A stretch of DNA of 7,459 nt from Ignavibacteria bacterium (GTDB lineage Bacteria; Bacteroidota; Ignavibacteria; UBA10030; SZUA-254): NCBI GenBank assembly GCA_005877655.1, contig VBOC01000097.1:8638-16096 (forward strand), written 5' to 3'. Shown here piece after piece: positions 1-6,421 of this stretch. Numbering within the stretch: the first letter of the stretch is position 1; each line of letters begins with the position of its first letter. The notes beneath the pieces were generated by a model that saw nothing but the letters and a program-made list of their open reading frames with translations, was not told the origin of the DNA and did no database searches. The translations under genes and the position numbers were made by a program.

Positions 1-1610
1 CCGGGCGCTTTCTCGGCGAGCTGCCGCAGAAGCGGCTGATTGAAATCCGAGAGCTCCAGAAGTGTGAGGTCGGTCGTGACCCTGAAAACGCGCTCGAAGA
101 AAATGAGAAGGCCGTAAGTGAGTACGGGCGAGAAAATAGAATTTGCCATCGCGTAGGTGAGCGAGGTCAGGATCGCATTGAAATTTTCGTTTCGCTCGAA
201 CGAAAGGGCGACGATGGACAGAGAGTATCCGAGAAAGATGAACATGAGGGACCGGAAGATCTGCGTCCTGTTGCGGATGTCCCTTACGGTGTACGCGCCG
301 AGCGCGCCGGCGAAGAGCGAAGTCAGGGCTACGGCGTAATCGTTCCCCTTGATGCCCGCGATGAGGAGGGCGATCGTCACCGTGCCGTAAAACGCGACCC
401 GCGAGTCGAAAATGATGGCCAGGAGCATCGAAGCAGCAGGCACGAAAATGAGATAATCGACCGGCTCCGACAGATTGGCCGCAGACGTGAGGTAGGCGAA
501 GAAAGTTTCCATCAGGATAATCAGACCGATGAGGGTCAGCTTTGCGTTATCCTCGAAAATCCGCCTGCGGAAGAGGTGCAGATAGATGCCGAACAATCCG
601 ACGACAAGGACGACATGAAGGAAAATACCCACCCAGTGCTTCCAGTCGGTCGCCTCCGCACCCCGCTCGATTTTCGCTTTCTCGAACGAATCGAGCTTCT
701 GCTTGTTTTCCTCCGTGATCCGGTCGTGCCTGCCGATGATCCGCTCATTTTCCTGCACGAACCCGATGCTCCGCGGAACGTTGTCCTGGGCCTCGTCGAT
801 TTCCCGGTTCGTCTCGAGGGAATTGTACACCAGATTGGGTCGCAGGGCGGCCCGCATGATCTTCGTCGCGATTGGGGGAAGCCCCTTTGCTCCGGAGGGG
901 AACTCCGACTTCGCGATCGCGGCGGCCACGGCGTCGCCCGGGTCGTAGACCCGTTCGTAGGGTAGAACCTCTTCCATGACCCCCTTCCGGACCGACACGG
1001 AGCCTCGCAACCGATGGGCTTTCTGCTGGTCGAGGATTCCCGCTCGAAGGGCCTCCGCTGCTCCTTTTGCGAGAATGCGGCCGAGGTTGGAACTTGCTTC
1101 GGCCGGGCCCCCTTTTTCAGCGAGGGACCACTGAATCAGCTCCCTCCACTCATTCTCGGAAAGCGGGAATGGGAGGCGCGCAAGGGCGGAACTGAAATCG
1201 AGAGAGTCCTGCTGTGAATGTGTTTTCCGCAACCGGATCCGGGTGCTCACGGCGTTGCCGAGGTTTTTCGCGATCACCGGCAATGAATCGAGGTCCGCCC
1301 GCTCGATCTCTTCATGCCGGTCGAACACGGGGTTTACCGAGCGGGCCGCCTCCTGCCGCTCCCTTTCGTACAGTTGTATCTCCTTCAGGATCGGAAAAGA
1401 AAATGGCGCGATGAGATCCTTGTCGGCCCAGATTCCGCCGAGGCTGTAGTTGTACTCGATAGACTCGGGGTGCGGAAACATCACCACGACCAGGAGCACC
1501 AACGCCGCGACGATGAGAATCTGTACGATCGGGCTGTTCTTCAACCGGTCGATCCGTAGGCCCGGCGCAAACCGTTCCAGCAGCGAAATATTTTCGATTT
1601 CGTCCTTCAT
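1..1610 (-). CDS. pgpH: 7TM-HD family membrane phosphohydrolase (PgpH-like c-di-AMP phosphodiesterase), C-terminal HD domain cut by window edge
   Basis: The frame is open from ATG (1608-1610) to the left edge, giving 536 complete codons with no frameshift. Visible in order are a short cytoplasmic N-terminus, a first membrane helix at about residues 28-45, and an extracellular domain at about 46-325. That domain has the family's start motif DLIAPFSFPI (65-74) and end motif RPNLVYNSLETNRE (257-270). Seven hydrophobic helices follow between about 329 and 510. The last residues, TDLTLLELSDFNQPLLRQLA (about 513-532), are the characteristic junction into the HD domain, so the HD metal ligands lie just outside. 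Characterised PgpH members hydrolyse cyclic di-AMP at the inner face of the membrane; that activity is inferred here. The ATG was chosen because it gives the usual N-terminus, but no clear Shine-Dalgarno sequence precedes it. The gene is divergent from the SPFH gene. Confidence 0.9.
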   Translation of the reverse strand, partial: MKDEIENISLLERFAPGLRIDRLKNSPIVQILIVAALVLLVVVMFPHPESIEYNYSLGGIWADKDLIAPFSFPILKEIQLYERERQEAARSVNPVFDRHEEIERADLDSLPVIAKNLGNAVSTRIRLRKTHSQQDSLDFSSALARLPFPLSENEWRELIQWSLAEKGGPAEASSNLGRILAKGAAEALRAGILDQQKAHRLRGSVSVRKGVMEEVLPYERVYDPGDAVAAAIAKSEFPSGAKGLPPIATKIMRAALRPNLVYNSLETNREIDEAQDNVPRSIGFVQENERIIGRHDRITEENKQKLDSFEKAKIERGAEATDWKHWVGIFLHVVLVVGLFGIYLHLFRRRIFEDNAKLTLIGLIILMETFFAYLTSAANLSEPVDYLIFVPAASMLLAIIFDSRVAFYGTVTIALLIAGIKGNDYAVALTSLFAGALGAYTVRDIRNRTQIFRSLMFIFLGYSLSIVALSFERNENFNAILTSLTYAMANSIFSPVLTYGLLIFFERVFRVTTDLTLLELSDFNQPLLRQLAEKAP

Positions 1611-1615
1611 CGATG

Positions 1616-1652
1616 CGTCACAAATATGATAAGAAGTTGACAGAGAAGCAAG
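1616..1652 (-). promoter_or_regulatory. Weak candidate promoter for the 7TM-HD gene
   Basis: On the minus strand, TTGCTT is followed after 17 bases by CATATT, which runs into CATATTTG. This matches the sigma70 boxes only partly (3/6 and 4/6). CATATTTG is also one mismatch from the Bacteroidota -7 motif TAnnTTTG. Transcription from it would start only a few bases before the ATG, giving an almost leaderless message, consistent with the lack of a Shine-Dalgarno sequence. The call is tentative. Confidence 0.3.
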
Positions 1653-1707
1653 GTATGGCGTGACCCTTGAACTCCGATCGGGGGCCAGGAAGTAATAGAA
1701 CGCATAA

Positions 1708-1736
1708 TTGACATTCGGAAGCCATCCTTGTATATT
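1708..1736 (+). promoter_or_regulatory. Sigma70-type promoter of the SPFH gene
   Basis: A perfect -35 box TTGACA (1708-1713) is separated by exactly 17 bases from a -10 box TATATT (1731-1736), which matches TATAAT at five of six positions. Transcription should begin near 1742-1745, leaving a leader of about 50 bases before the ATG at 1794. The promoter also argues against an earlier in-frame TTG at 1728, which would lie between the two boxes. Confidence 0.7.
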
Positions 1737-1781
1737 GGCGAATCTCACCGCGGCATCTTCCGCTCGCCAACAACCACTTTC

Positions 1782-1787
1782 GAGGAG
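1782..1787 (+). promoter_or_regulatory. Ribosome binding site deciding the SPFH start
   Basis: GAGGAG lies six bases upstream of the ATG at 1794. It is the best Shine-Dalgarno match at this gene and selects ATG 1794 over the in-frame TTG at 1728. Confidence 0.75.
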
Positions 1788-1793
1788 TTCATC

Positions 1794-2684
1794 ATGCTAT
1801 TTGTCGTCTGCATCCTTCTTGCTGCGGCCACATTCTTCCTGTGGCAGAATGCCCGAAGAAAAGTCACCGTCGAACGCAGCCAATCGTATCGCCCGGCGGC
1901 AAACGCGGCCGCCGCTGTTTGCGGCATCTCTGTTCTCCTGGCCGTCTCTCAGGGGTTCACGACCATCCCGGCGGGGCATGTCGGGGTCGTCAACTTTTTT
2001 GGAACGGTCTCTGATAACACGCTCAAGGCGGGGATCAATTTCATCAACCCTCTCGCGAATGTCGTCAAGATGTCCGTTCAAACGCAGGAGTTGAAAGAGA
2101 TCATGGACGTTCCTTCGAAAGAAGGACTGACCGTCCAGCTCGAGGTCAGCATTCTCTATCATTTGAACCCGGAAAAAGCCGCGGATGTCTATAAGACGGT
2201 CGGAGAACAGTACGAGCCCGTCATCGTGGAGCCTCAATTCCGCTCCGTGACGCGGGGCGTTACGGCGGGGTACGAAGCGAAGGCGCTGTATACCTCCGAA
2301 CGGGAACATCTTTCCCAGCTCATTCTAAAAGAAATCCGGGATGCCACCGAAGCCCGCGGCGTAAGCGTCGAAGCGGTGCCGCTGCGGAGAGTCGGTCTGC
2401 CCCCGGGCTTATCCCAGTCGATCGAGTCGAAATTGCAGGCGGAGCAGGAGAGCCAGAGGATGGAGTTTATCCTGACGAAAGAGCGGCAGGAAGCGGACCG
2501 GAAGCGGATCGAAGCTCAGGGTATTTCAGATTTTCAGAAGATCGTCGTGCAGGGGATCAGCGATCAGCTCCTAAGGTGGAAGGGAATCGAAGCGACCGAG
2601 AAGCTCGCGAATTCCCAGAACGCGAAGGTCGTCGTGATCGGAGCCGGCAAGGACGGGCTGCCGCTGATTCTGGACACGAAGTAA
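1794..2684 (+). CDS. Prohibitin-family SPFH/Band 7 membrane protein
   Basis: A 296-residue protein. Two N-terminal hydrophobic segments (about residues 2-17 and 37-53) flank a short basic stretch (R21 R22 K23). The SPFH domain follows, starting FTTIPAGHVGVVNFFGTV (55-72), with the prohibitin-like stretch at about 95-115 (ELKEIMDVPSKEGLTVQLEV). A charged, Glu/Gln/Arg-rich region (about 215-245) is probably a coiled coil. The C-terminus, ending in VVVIGAGKDGLPLILDTK, is typical of prohibitins. Such proteins form large ring assemblies on the membrane and often modulate FtsH-type proteolysis or organise membrane microdomains; the role here is inferred. It has its own near-consensus promoter and stands alone: no nfeD, ftsH, hflK or hflC partner is adjacent. 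A longer form from TTG 1728 would add 22 residues but overlaps the promoter. Confidence 0.9.
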   Translation: MLFVVCILLAAATFFLWQNARRKVTVERSQSYRPAANAAAAVCGISVLLAVSQGFTTIPAGHVGVVNFFGTVSDNTLKAGINFINPLANVVKMSVQTQELKEIMDVPSKEGLTVQLEVSILYHLNPEKAADVYKTVGEQYEPVIVEPQFRSVTRGVTAGYEAKALYTSEREHLSQLILKEIRDATEARGVSVEAVPLRRVGLPPGLSQSIESKLQAEQESQRMEFILTKERQEADRKRIEAQGISDFQKIVVQGISDQLLRWKGIEATEKLANSQNAKVVVIGAGKDGLPLILDTK

Positions 2685-2708
2685 TACTGAGGTGCCCCTC
2701 CGGCAGTG

Positions 2709-2758
2709 TCCCGCAGGGCGGTACGGACGGCACATGGCGGGGTTGAGCCGGGACAAGC
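2709..2758 (+). repeat. Degenerate GC-rich repeat copy in the convergent intergenic gap
   Basis: This stretch resembles the minus-strand sequence of the ligA 3' end (about 6987-7025). TCCCGCAGGGCGGTAC (2709-2724) matches TCCCGAAGGGCGGGAC at 14 of 16 positions. The matches GGCACA (2729-2734) and CGGGACAA (2749-2756) follow in the same order. The copy here carries about 11 extra bases between the last two blocks. An imperfect inverted repeat, GTGCC (2692-2696) with GGCAC (2729-2733) and GTCC (2708-2711) with GGAC (2725-2728), suggests it can fold. It lies between converging genes, where palindromic repeats often accumulate. Its wider copy number is unknown. Confidence 0.5.
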
Positions 2759-2766
2759 GCGATGGA

Positions 2767-2786
2767 ACTCGTACCGTTCAACGAGT
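2767..2786. terminator. Possible weak hairpin between convergent genes
   Basis: ACTCGT (2767-2772) and ACGAGT (2781-2786) form a perfect 6-bp stem with an 8-base loop. It sits 18 bases past the symporter 2 stop and about 80 bases past the SPFH stop. There is no T-run on either strand, so it is at best a weak or bidirectional transcript-end hairpin. Confidence 0.25.
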
Positions 2787-2804
2787 CGGTAAGATTAAGC
2801 GGGA

Positions 2805-4535
2805 TTACTCCGCCACGGTCTCCCATCCCCTCCGGTTAAGATCGAAATAGATGATCCCCCCGAAGACCAATCCGAGGAGGAGGAACCCGAACCCGATCGC
2901 CGTATCTCCCAGGATGATCTGCCCCGAGCCGTAAAGGAACGAGTAAACCATCGCGACCCCGCTCAGCCAGTCGATGAGATTGAAAAAACCGTCACGCCGC
3001 GGGACGACGTCCGTCGCCTTCTCCGCAATCGGTCCCCAGAGCCGGGCGTTCGGCCGGACGCGGCGGTAGAATGAAAGCAGTTTCTCCTCCGGCTCCGGTT
3101 TCGTCAGGAACGTGACCGCCAGCCAGACCGTGCTCGTTATTGCAACCGTAAACAGCAGGATGTACGCAAAGTCGGACGGCTTGGCCTGGTCGAGGTGAAA
3201 CACGTACTGCATCGCGGTGGACGTGACGAATGCGGGGAGAATGTACACCAACCCCGTTCCCGCGCCGATGGCGATCAGGAATTTCCACGCGCCCTCGATC
3301 GAGCCCATGAAATAGGTCGCGATTGCGGAGAGGATCATGAGGAGGATGGTCGTCGCCTGTGCTGCGTTCACGTAGTGCCGCTCGGTCTTCTCGCGCGCCA
3401 TGAATCTCCGGTAGACGTCGTTGACAAGATAGCTCGCGCCCCAGTTGAGCTGCGTTCCGATCGTCGACATGTAGGCCGCCGCGAACGCGGCGAGCATCAG
3501 ACCCCTGAGGTAGACCGGGAAATCGCTGATCAGGATACGGACATATCCCGACTCGGGATCGGAAGCGAAGGAAGGATCGTTCTGGTAGCGGACCATCGCG
3601 ACCAGGGCCACCAGGATCCAGGGCCACGGACGAAGGGCATAGTGAGCAATGTTGAACCAGAGCGTGGCCAGCACCGAGTTTTTTTCATCTTTGGCGGAGA
3701 AAATTCTCTGCGCGACGTACCCTCCCCCGCCGGGCTCCGCCCCCGGGTACCAGGACGCCCACCAGTTCACCGCAATATACACGAAGAACGTCAGGAAGGG
3801 CATCCATGTCGAATGCAGATCCGGAAGGAACGATAAGACCGAGCCGGTCGAGTGCCTGTTCTGCTCGACGAGGACGAGCGATGATTTGAGCGAAGAGAGC
3901 CCGCCCGACGCCTCGACTGCAAAGACGGCAAGCAGGATCACCATTCCCATTTTTAGAACGAACTGGAAGAGATCGGTCCACAACACCCCCCAGAGCCCAG
4001 AGAGCGTCGAGATCGATGCGGTAATCACCATCAGGCCGAGCGCGATGCCGAGCGCCTCGATTTTTGAAACGCCGAGAACGAGCATCATGATCTTGACCAT
4101 CGCGAGATTGACCCATCCCATGATGATCAGGTTGATCGGCAGGCCGAGATAGAGCGCGCGGAACCCCCGCAGAAACGTAGCGGGCTTTCCGGCGTATCTG
4201 ATCTCGGCAAACTCGACGTCGGTGAGCACGCCCGCCCGCCTCCATAATCGCGCGTAGAAGAACACCGTCAGCATCCCGCTGAACGCCATGCTCCACCAGA
4301 GCCAGTTTCCCGCTATGCCGTAGCGGGCGACGAGACCGGTGACCGCGAGCGGCGTGTCCGCCGCAAACGTGGTTGCGACCATCGATGTCCCGGCGAGCCA
4401 CCAGCTTGCCCGCCTTCCCGATAGAAAAAAGTCGCTCACGCTCGTCGTGGCCTGCTTCCTGAAGTAGAGGCCGATGAGAAGATTGAAGGCGAAATAGAGC
4501 CCTATGACGATCCAATCTGTGGCGGTCAGTTGCAT
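2805..4535 (-). CDS. Sodium:solute symporter (SSS/SLC5 family), symporter 2
   Basis: A 576-residue polytopic protein with about 12-14 hydrophobic helices. SSS-family marks include DFFLSGRRASWW (35-46), GLWGVLWTDLFQF (180-192, the family's G-x-x-x-V-x-x-TD-x-x-Q signature region) and WYPGAEPGGGGYVAQRI (262-278). The TM8 equivalent is AAYMSTIGTQLNWGASYLVNDVY (353-375). There A354, S357 and T358 fall where vSGLT has the Na2 ligands A361, S364 and S365, so Na+ coupling looks intact. The solute is unknown; relatives often import sugars, amino sugars or carboxylates. Start: ATG 4535 gives the normal family N-terminus MQLTATDW and lies four bases after the stop of symporter 1 (TAACGCCATG), implying translational coupling. 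An in-frame ATG at 4613 would add 26 non-family residues inside the upstream gene. A long hydrophilic loop (about 478-515) precedes two extra C-terminal helices. Confidence 0.9.
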   Translation of the reverse strand: MQLTATDWIVIGLYFAFNLLIGLYFRKQATTSVSDFFLSGRRASWWLAGTSMVATTFAADTPLAVTGLVARYGIAGNWLWWSMAFSGMLTVFFYARLWRRAGVLTDVEFAEIRYAGKPATFLRGFRALYLGLPINLIIMGWVNLAMVKIMMLVLGVSKIEALGIALGLMVITASISTLSGLWGVLWTDLFQFVLKMGMVILLAVFAVEASGGLSSLKSSLVLVEQNRHSTGSVLSFLPDLHSTWMPFLTFFVYIAVNWWASWYPGAEPGGGGYVAQRIFSAKDEKNSVLATLWFNIAHYALRPWPWILVALVAMVRYQNDPSFASDPESGYVRILISDFPVYLRGLMLAAFAAAYMSTIGTQLNWGASYLVNDVYRRFMAREKTERHYVNAAQATTILLMILSAIATYFMGSIEGAWKFLIAIGAGTGLVYILPAFVTSTAMQYVFHLDQAKPSDFAYILLFTVAITSTVWLAVTFLTKPEPEEKLLSFYRRVRPNARLWGPIAEKATDVVPRRDGFFNLIDWLSGVAMVYSFLYGSGQIILGDTAIGFGFLLLGLVFGGIIYFDLNRRGWETVAE

Positions 4536-4539
4536 GGCG

Positions 4540-6036
4540 TTATCCCGTGACGGAAGGTTGTTGAACGGAAAGTTTCCGGTGGGAAATTGCCCGGCTCGAT
4601 AATCCCACCGCAATGGTGGCGACGCACCCGATGAAGGTATGCCAGGTGAAATCGATCTGTGTCCATCTCAGGACCGCGACCATCGTGAGAAGGCCGGCGA
4701 TGAAGCCGATGAAGGCGTCCCGCTGGCTGGTGGTCCTGAAAAGCAGCCCCAGGAAAAACGTTCCCAGTAATCCCCCGTACGTGAAGGAGGCGATCTTCAG
4801 TCCGATCTCGACGACGGGGTTGTGCGTGTCGGTGAAAAGCATCGCGCCGCCGATCAGCACGATCCCCCAGAAGAGCGTGAAGATCCTCGACCACCGCAGC
4901 TCCTTCGATGCGTCCATGAGGCGGCCGGCCCGCGATTTCTTCACAATATCGAGGAAGGACGACGAGGCCAACGAGCTGATCGCCGAGGAGAGCGTGCCCA
5001 TCGCCGAGGCGAGGAGCCCGGCAATGACAAGCCCTTTGATGCCCGAGGGGAGATAATCGACGATGAATTTCGGAAAAATCTCGTCCGTGGATTGCAGTCC
5101 GAGTCCCTGAACCGGCACCGCCTGGTAGAAGGCGAACAGGCAGAGGCCGAGGACGAGGAAGAAGGCGAACTGAAGGACGATGAATGCCGCGTCGAGCATC
5201 AGCGCCCGCTGGCTGTCCCATTTCGATTTGCACCCGAGGAGCCGCTGCACCAGGAGCTGGTCAGTCCCGTGCGACGCCATCGTGAGAAATGTCCCGCCCA
5301 GAAGCCCGCCCACGAGCGTATACGGGGACGAGATGAATTCCATCACACCCGACCCCCAGGCCGGGTTGATCACTTCGAATTTGTTCAGGTTTCCAGACGT
5401 TGCAAACCCGACGACGTCGCTCCACCCTCCCGGCAGCCGGTGGAGAATCACCAGCACCGAAGCCACCGCGCCGGAAAGATAGATGAACAATTGCACGACG
5501 TCCATCGCGACGACGGCCTTCAAACCGCCGAGGTACGTATAGACGAGCGTGAATACTCCGATGATGAGAATACTCGTCGCGTAATCGAACCCGGTGATCA
5601 GGTGGACGGGGATCGCCGTCGCGAAAAGGCGGACGCCGGATGCCAGGACCCTCGTGGTGATGAAAACCCCGGAGGTAAATTTCCTGAGCGGCTCCCCGAA
5701 TCGCCTTCCCAGAAAATCGTAGGCGGTCTCAAGATCTCCCCGGTAGTAGGCGGGTATGAAAATCATCGCGACCAGGAGTCGGCCGACGAAATACCCGAAG
5801 GCGACCTGCAGGAAGTGCATGTTGGATTTGTAGGCGAGGCCCGGGATGCTGATAAACGTCAGCGTGCTCGTTTCGCTGGCGACGATCGAGAATCCGACCG
5901 CCCACCACGGCATCGATTTCCCGCCGAGGAAATAGTCGCGGGTGGTTTTCTGCCTCCCGGAGATGATGATTCCGAGGATTGTTACGCCGAGAAGATAGAC
6001 CGCGACAATGAGGTAGTCGGCGGCGGAAAAACCCAT
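4540..6036 (-). CDS. Sodium:solute symporter (SSS/SLC5 family), symporter 1
   Basis: A 498-residue protein with about 13 hydrophobic helices and an N-out style start (MGFSAADYLIVAVYLLGV). Family marks are YFLGGKSMPWW (35-45), SETSTLTFISIPG in TM1 (54-66), YTYLGGLKAVVAMDVVQ (166-182), SHGTDQLLVQRLLG (255-268) and the TM8 equivalent ASAMGTLSSAISSLASSSFLDI (343-364). The TM1 and TDQ motifs place it nearer the SMCT/NIS-like branch of SLC5 than symporter 2, so the two are not a recent duplication. At the predicted Na2 site, the usual Ser-Ser/Thr pair is G347-T348. It should import an organic solute with Na+; the substrate cannot be read from sequence. The start ATG fits the family N-terminus, but no clear Shine-Dalgarno sequence is visible in the 33-bp gap after the STAS gene. 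Confidence 0.9.
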   Translation of the reverse strand: MGFSAADYLIVAVYLLGVTILGIIISGRQKTTRDYFLGGKSMPWWAVGFSIVASETSTLTFISIPGLAYKSNMHFLQVAFGYFVGRLLVAMIFIPAYYRGDLETAYDFLGRRFGEPLRKFTSGVFITTRVLASGVRLFATAIPVHLITGFDYATSILIIGVFTLVYTYLGGLKAVVAMDVVQLFIYLSGAVASVLVILHRLPGGWSDVVGFATSGNLNKFEVINPAWGSGVMEFISSPYTLVGGLLGGTFLTMASHGTDQLLVQRLLGCKSKWDSQRALMLDAAFIVLQFAFFLVLGLCLFAFYQAVPVQGLGLQSTDEIFPKFIVDYLPSGIKGLVIAGLLASAMGTLSSAISSLASSSFLDIVKKSRAGRLMDASKELRWSRIFTLFWGIVLIGGAMLFTDTHNPVVEIGLKIASFTYGGLLGTFFLGLLFRTTSQRDAFIGFIAGLLTMVAVLRWTQIDFTWHTFIGCVATIAVGLSSRAISHRKLSVQQPSVTG

Positions 6037-6069
6037 TAGTGTTGAAGCGGGGAGGGGGTCACGCCGCGG

Positions 6070-6405
6070 TCAGGTCTCGAGAGCGTCGGCGACCGTATCG
6101 CTCATCGTGAAGACGCGATCAAGCTGGGAGATCTTCATCAGGTCGGTGACCTTCTTGCTCACCTGGACAAGATGAACCCGGCCTCCGTGCTCGCGCATCG
6201 TTAGGTGGGCGATCAGGAGGGCGCTGAGGCCGCTGCTGTCGCAGAATTGGACTTCGGACATGTCGACGATCAGGACCTGGGCAACCTTCGGCTTGCAGAG
6301 GACCAGGAACTCGGCTTTGAGCTCGGGGCAGACTGTCGCGTCCAGTTTTTTTCCCCGCAGTTTGAGGATGACCGACTTGCCGTTCTTTTTCACATCAAAC
6401 TTCAT
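6070..6405 (-). CDS. STAS-domain anti-sigma factor antagonist (SpoIIAA/RsbV-like)
   Basis: A 111-residue single-domain STAS protein. The beta strands SVILKLRGKKLDA (11-23) and QVLIVDMSEVQFCDSSGLSALL (43-64) are followed by GGRVHLVQVSKKVTDLMKISQLDRVF (about 85-110). The DSSGL motif carries the Ser that SpoIIAA-type proteins have phosphorylated by an anti-sigma kinase; here S57/S58, the same numbering as SpoIIAA Ser58. In partner switching the unphosphorylated form binds the kinase and frees a sigma factor or other target; that role is inferred. Start: ATG 6405 is preceded by GGAG five bases upstream and gives the family N-terminus (MKFDVKKNGKSV). An earlier in-frame ATG at 6438 would overlap the upstream gene. 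No RsbW-type kinase, PP2C phosphatase or sigma factor lies in the window. It sits 16 bp after the GT9-like gene and 33 bp before symporter 1. Confidence 0.88.
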   Translation of the reverse strand: MKFDVKKNGKSVILKLRGKKLDATVCPELKAEFLVLCKPKVAQVLIVDMSEVQFCDSSGLSALLIAHLTMREHGGRVHLVQVSKKVTDLMKISQLDRVFTMSDTVADALET

Positions 6406-6421
6406 ACTCTCTCCGGTATTC

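Noticed and set aside
576..965. A 129-codon plus-strand open frame opposite the 7TM-HD gene.
   Set aside because: The minus-strand frame is continuous and matches the 7TM-HD family along its whole length; this is its shadow.
1637..1642. A second TTGACA on the plus strand.
   Set aside because: No -10-like hexamer occurs 16-18 bases downstream, and it is too far from the SPFH gene compared with the better promoter at 1708-1736.
1737..1768. Inverted repeat GGCGA...TCGCC around the predicted SPFH transcription start, with CCGCGG inside.
   Set aside because: The arms are only five bases with a 22-base spacer, which is easily expected by chance in G+C-rich DNA.
1728..1793. An earlier in-frame TTG start for the SPFH gene, adding 22 residues.
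   Set aside because: The TTG lies between the -35 and -10 boxes of the promoter and has no ribosome binding site, while ATG 1794 has GAGGAG at good spacing and gives a family-like N-terminus.
3685..4515. A 276-codon minus-strand open frame within symporter 2 in another frame.
   Set aside because: It is Arg/Gly/His-rich with no motif and overlaps the clearly real symporter 2 frame.
4536..4613. An earlier in-frame ATG at 4613 for symporter 2, adding 26 residues.
   Set aside because: The added residues lie inside the symporter 1 gene and do not look like an SSS N-terminus; MQLTATDW at 4535 does.
4822..6039. A long open frame (405 codons) on the plus strand opposite symporter 1.
   Set aside because: Its translation is dominated by Arg, Glu, Asp and Pro with no recognisable motif, as expected for the antisense of a G+C-rich membrane-protein gene.
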